In this document: positions 61,808 through 64,000 of the stretch, one piece after another
How the letters are laid out: every line of letters begins with the position of its first letter
How positions within the stretch are numbered: position 1 is the stretch's first letter
DNA from: Paenarthrobacter sp. A20
GTDB lineage: Bacteria > Actinomycetota > Actinomycetes > Actinomycetales > Micrococcaceae
Length of the DNA stretch: 64,000 nucleotides
Direction of reading: 5' to 3'
Assembly (NCBI RefSeq): GCF_024168825.1
Contig: NZ_JALJWH010000001.1
Location: 4,402,001 to 4,466,000 of the forward strand
Notes under the pieces: generated by a model
What the model was told of the DNA's origin: nothing
The model's input: only the letters and a program-made list of their open reading frames with translations
Database searches by the model: none
Made by a program: the position numbers and the translations under genes

Positions 61808-63870
61808 CGCTGCCACCCTGTCGCGGCAAACCACCTTTCTTCAAACATCTCGGCCATGCTGGTCACATATGTCCGGGACAGGTGGTTGTCATCCAAGTAC
61901 ACGAACATATTGCCCACCACGCTCGGACACGTGATGCCATCGCACAGCAGGTCGGTCATGTCCAGGAACGCGGCGCTGCCAAAGCTCCCCTGTACGGCAG
62001 CGAACGGGCTTTCCGTGGCGAGGACGTCGGGCTGGTCAGACTTGCAGTCAGCGCTGTCCACGCCCTTGGACAAGGCACATTCGGTGACGTTGTAGTCGTA
62101 CCGCGGGTTGTCACGGATAGCCACAACCTCAATGCCGAGGTCGTTGAAGTTGGTGACCGTCTGCTCAAAGCCGTACACCAACTGCTCATCGGGCGATGAC
62201 GGCGATGCCATGGTTCCCACCATGAAAACAGCGTCCGGCGCTTGGGCCGCGGCGTACTTGAGGGCGGCGGCGTTGAAGTCGTTGCAGCCGTCCTCGGCGT
62301 CGGGGTTGTCCGGCATGAAATGGCATCCGCCCAGCAAGAGGGCGGTTACCTTCCAGTGTTCGGCCTCGGCAAGGGGGCCAAGTGCGGCCAACCATTGCTG
62401 CGAGTGCGAGTCGCCCAGCACCAGGATGTCCTTGACGGCGTCGTCGTCCGCCACGGCGTTCTGCTGGCATTTATCCTGCAGCATCTTTTCGTCCGGTTTC
62501 GACTGGCCCTCGCACGGTCCTGCGAGAGTTGCCCAGTCCTCCGGCAATTGCTCAGCCGTGGGCAGGGTCTTCGCACCGTCGCTGACCAGGTCAACGTATC
62601 CGGGGACGAGTGCGTGGGCGCCAGGATTGTCATTGAAAGCCTGCGCCTGGGCAGCTTTGAGGTCCAGGTCCTGCTTGTACTGGAATCCCAAGAGCGGCGC
62701 GCACGCCACGGCAAGGCAGGCGGCGATGGCGATGGCAGAGCGGCGGCGCTTGACCTCGGGCCATTTCCATTCACGGAACGGCTTCTCCACATACTTGGTG
62801 GTTAGGAAAGCCAACGTGAGCGCCAGCGCGATGATGGCGGTTCCCGACAACCAGCCTGCGTGGTCCTTGCCGCTCCAGGCCAGGGCGATCACCAAAATGG
62901 GCCAGTGCCACAGATAGAGGGCATAGGAGTTGTCGCCCAACCGAACCAGGAACTTTGAACTCAGGATCCGGTCCACGCCGAAGCGGCTCCCGGTCTGGCC
63001 GGCGGCAATGACGGCGACTGCCGCGAGCGTGGGCCACAGCGCAACGAATCCGGGGAACGCCGTCTGCACCTGGAGCAGGATCCCACACGTGAGCATCGCA
63101 ACCACACCGATCCACCCCATGACCACTCGCACGGGCTTCGCGAAGTTCAAGCCCGGGATGATCAGTGCAAGCAAGGTACCGAGGGCGAACTCCCAGAGCC
63201 GCGCAAAGGTGTCGAAGTAGGCCACAGCCTGGTTGCTGGCAGTAAAGATCACTGAGTACGTGAGGGATATGACGAAAATGATCGCGAAAACGTAAGCGAG
63301 AGTGGCCCGGTACCGCAGGCTGAACCTGCGGCAAATAAGCGCAACGGTGGCGAAAATGACGGGCCATAAGATGAAAACCTGGCCTTGGATGGACAGGGAC
63401 CAGAAGTGCTGCAGAGGACTGGCGAGGCTGTGGTCGGTTGCGTAGTAATTGACCGCCAGGCCTTGGAGGAGCCAGTTTTCGAAGTAGAACAGTGCGGCCC
63501 ACGACTGGTGGACCACCTCCACCCAGCGTGTTGGTGGGAGGAAGGCGAACGTCGCCGCGAGCGTACTCAAGAGGACCACGACGACGGCGGGGAGCAGCCG
63601 CCGGAACAGGTGCAGCCAGTGCCGCAAGAGGTCCATGGGGCGGCCCTGCTTGTAGCGTCCGGTGAACTGCAGCGTCATGAGGAACGCTGAGATAAGGAGG
63701 AAGACGTCCACGCCTCCGGAAACCCGGCCAATCCAGATGTGGTAGCTCACCACCATGAGGACGGCGAGGGACCGAAGGCCCTGGATTTCGGGGCGGAACT
63801 TCGACTTTGCAACGGGTCCGGAAGGCCGCCTGCCGGCACGGGCAGGGGCTGGGATCGTTGGCATAGTCAC
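61804..63870 (-). CDS. Acyltransferase-3 / SGNH fusion (OafA/YrhL type), copy 2
   Basis: About 688 residues, same architecture as the downstream copy: FRPEIQGLRSLAVLMVVSYHI, GGVDVFLLISAFLMT, block I VLGDSHSQQWL, block V DDNHLSRTYVTS. The GTG ending at 63870 is chosen because GAGGA lies 10 nt upstream; the ATG ending at 63864 and one ending at 63912 are alternatives. Similarity to copy 1 runs over the whole length, indicating tandem duplication followed by divergence. Confidence 0.92.
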   Translation of the reverse strand: MTMPTIPAPARAGRRPSGPVAKSKFRPEIQGLRSLAVLMVVSYHIWIGRVSGGVDVFLLISAFLMTLQFTGRYKQGRPMDLLRHWLHLFRRLLPAVVVVLLSTLAATFAFLPPTRWVEVVHQSWAALFYFENWLLQGLAVNYYATDHSLASPLQHFWSLSIQGQVFILWPVIFATVALICRRFSLRYRATLAYVFAIIFVISLTYSVIFTASNQAVAYFDTFARLWEFALGTLLALIIPGLNFAKPVRVVMGWIGVVAMLTCGILLQVQTAFPGFVALWPTLAAVAVIAAGQTGSRFGVDRILSSKFLVRLGDNSYALYLWHWPILVIALAWSGKDHAGWLSGTAIIALALTLAFLTTKYVEKPFREWKWPEVKRRRSAIAIAACLAVACAPLLGFQYKQDLDLKAAQAQAFNDNPGAHALVPGYVDLVSDGAKTLPTAEQLPEDWATLAGPCEGQSKPDEKMLQDKCQQNAVADDDAVKDILVLGDSHSQQWLAALGPLAEAEHWKVTALLLGGCHFMPDNPDAEDGCNDFNAAALKYAAAQAPDAVFMVGTMASPSSPDEQLVYGFEQTVTNFNDLGIEVVAIRDNPRYDYNVTECALSKGVDSADCKSDQPDVLATESPFAAVQGSFGSAAFLDMTDLLCDGITCPSVVGNMFVYLDDNHLSRTYVTSMAEMFEERWFAATGWQR

Positions 63871-64000
63871 GTTAGGCAGTTCCTCAAAGCTGTGGCACAA
63901 AGCATCAATCATACGCGGATTGGCGGCCCCAACCCAGTCGGGACAGCTTTCTGGACCGGCTTCCGAGGCTTAATTAGCTCAGGTCAGCCTATGGATTTTC

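Overview
The window reads as an ordinary stretch of chromosome from a high-GC actinobacterium of the Arthrobacter/Paenarthrobacter group (family Micrococcaceae). This is inferred from base composition, frequent GTG starts, three guaB-family/guaA genes close together, a PPK2 kinase and protein sequences typical of that group; no 16S gene is present to settle it. About 50 genes are densely packed on both strands. There is one tRNA gene, no rRNA and no CRISPR array.

Layout. 1-6.8 kb: 3' part of rmuC, ispH with an upstream membrane gene, xseA-xseB (exonuclease VII), a PPK2 polyphosphate kinase and an AlaA-type aminotransferase. 6.9-10.5 kb: a four-gene OpuC/ProU-type osmoprotectant ABC transporter behind a recognisable promoter. 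10.6-29.8 kb: housekeeping and accessory metabolism: rsgA, Nudix, GH35 beta-galactosidase, pirin, BadF-type kinase, nitronate monooxygenase, LysR with an MFS exporter, a TMEM175-type channel, two Lrp/AsnC regulators with a second MFS exporter, CorA, ZapE, ferritin, a tandem CrcB fluoride-channel pair behind a UspA gene, and a PadR-ABC1 kinase operon. 36.5-49.7 kb: a decayed NmrA-like gene, membrane and GNAT genes, galU, 5-FTHF cyclo-ligase, an FmdB zinc-ribbon gene under a CIRCE-like site, a SAF-domain protein, a giant helicase-like protein with an altered P-loop and a nuclease-like tail, guaA, SURF1, a 58-bp tandem repeat and a PTS EIIA. 49.7-64 kb: glpD, a small WXG100/ESX-like gene group, guaB3, an ABC exporter, guaB, and two tandem acyltransferase-3/SGNH paralogues.

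The most unusual region is 30049-36465. It is a 6.4-kb integrated element bounded by a perfect 44-bp direct repeat, one copy being the 3' end of an intact tRNA-Ala(CGC). It carries a frameshifted tyrosine integrase, an ImmA/IrrE-type metallopeptidase whose start codon lies inside a LexA-box-like sequence, a DUF3037 protein overlapping a HipA-like kinase gene, a DNA-binding regulator with a 15-bp palindrome upstream, a degraded gene remnant, and a 467-residue protein with a HEPN-type RHxxxH motif. The element has lost an intact recombinase but keeps its cargo. The HipA-like/DUF3037 pair and the HEPN protein are the best candidates in the window for an undescribed defence or toxin system; that role is inference, not shown by sequence.

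Two other regions deserve attention: the 1.4-k-residue helicase-like protein (P-loop lysine replaced by glutamine, fused to a restriction-endonuclease-like tail), and the WXG100 group whose membrane protein has a second, distant paralogue 3 kb away preceded by a translationally coupled 29-codon gene.
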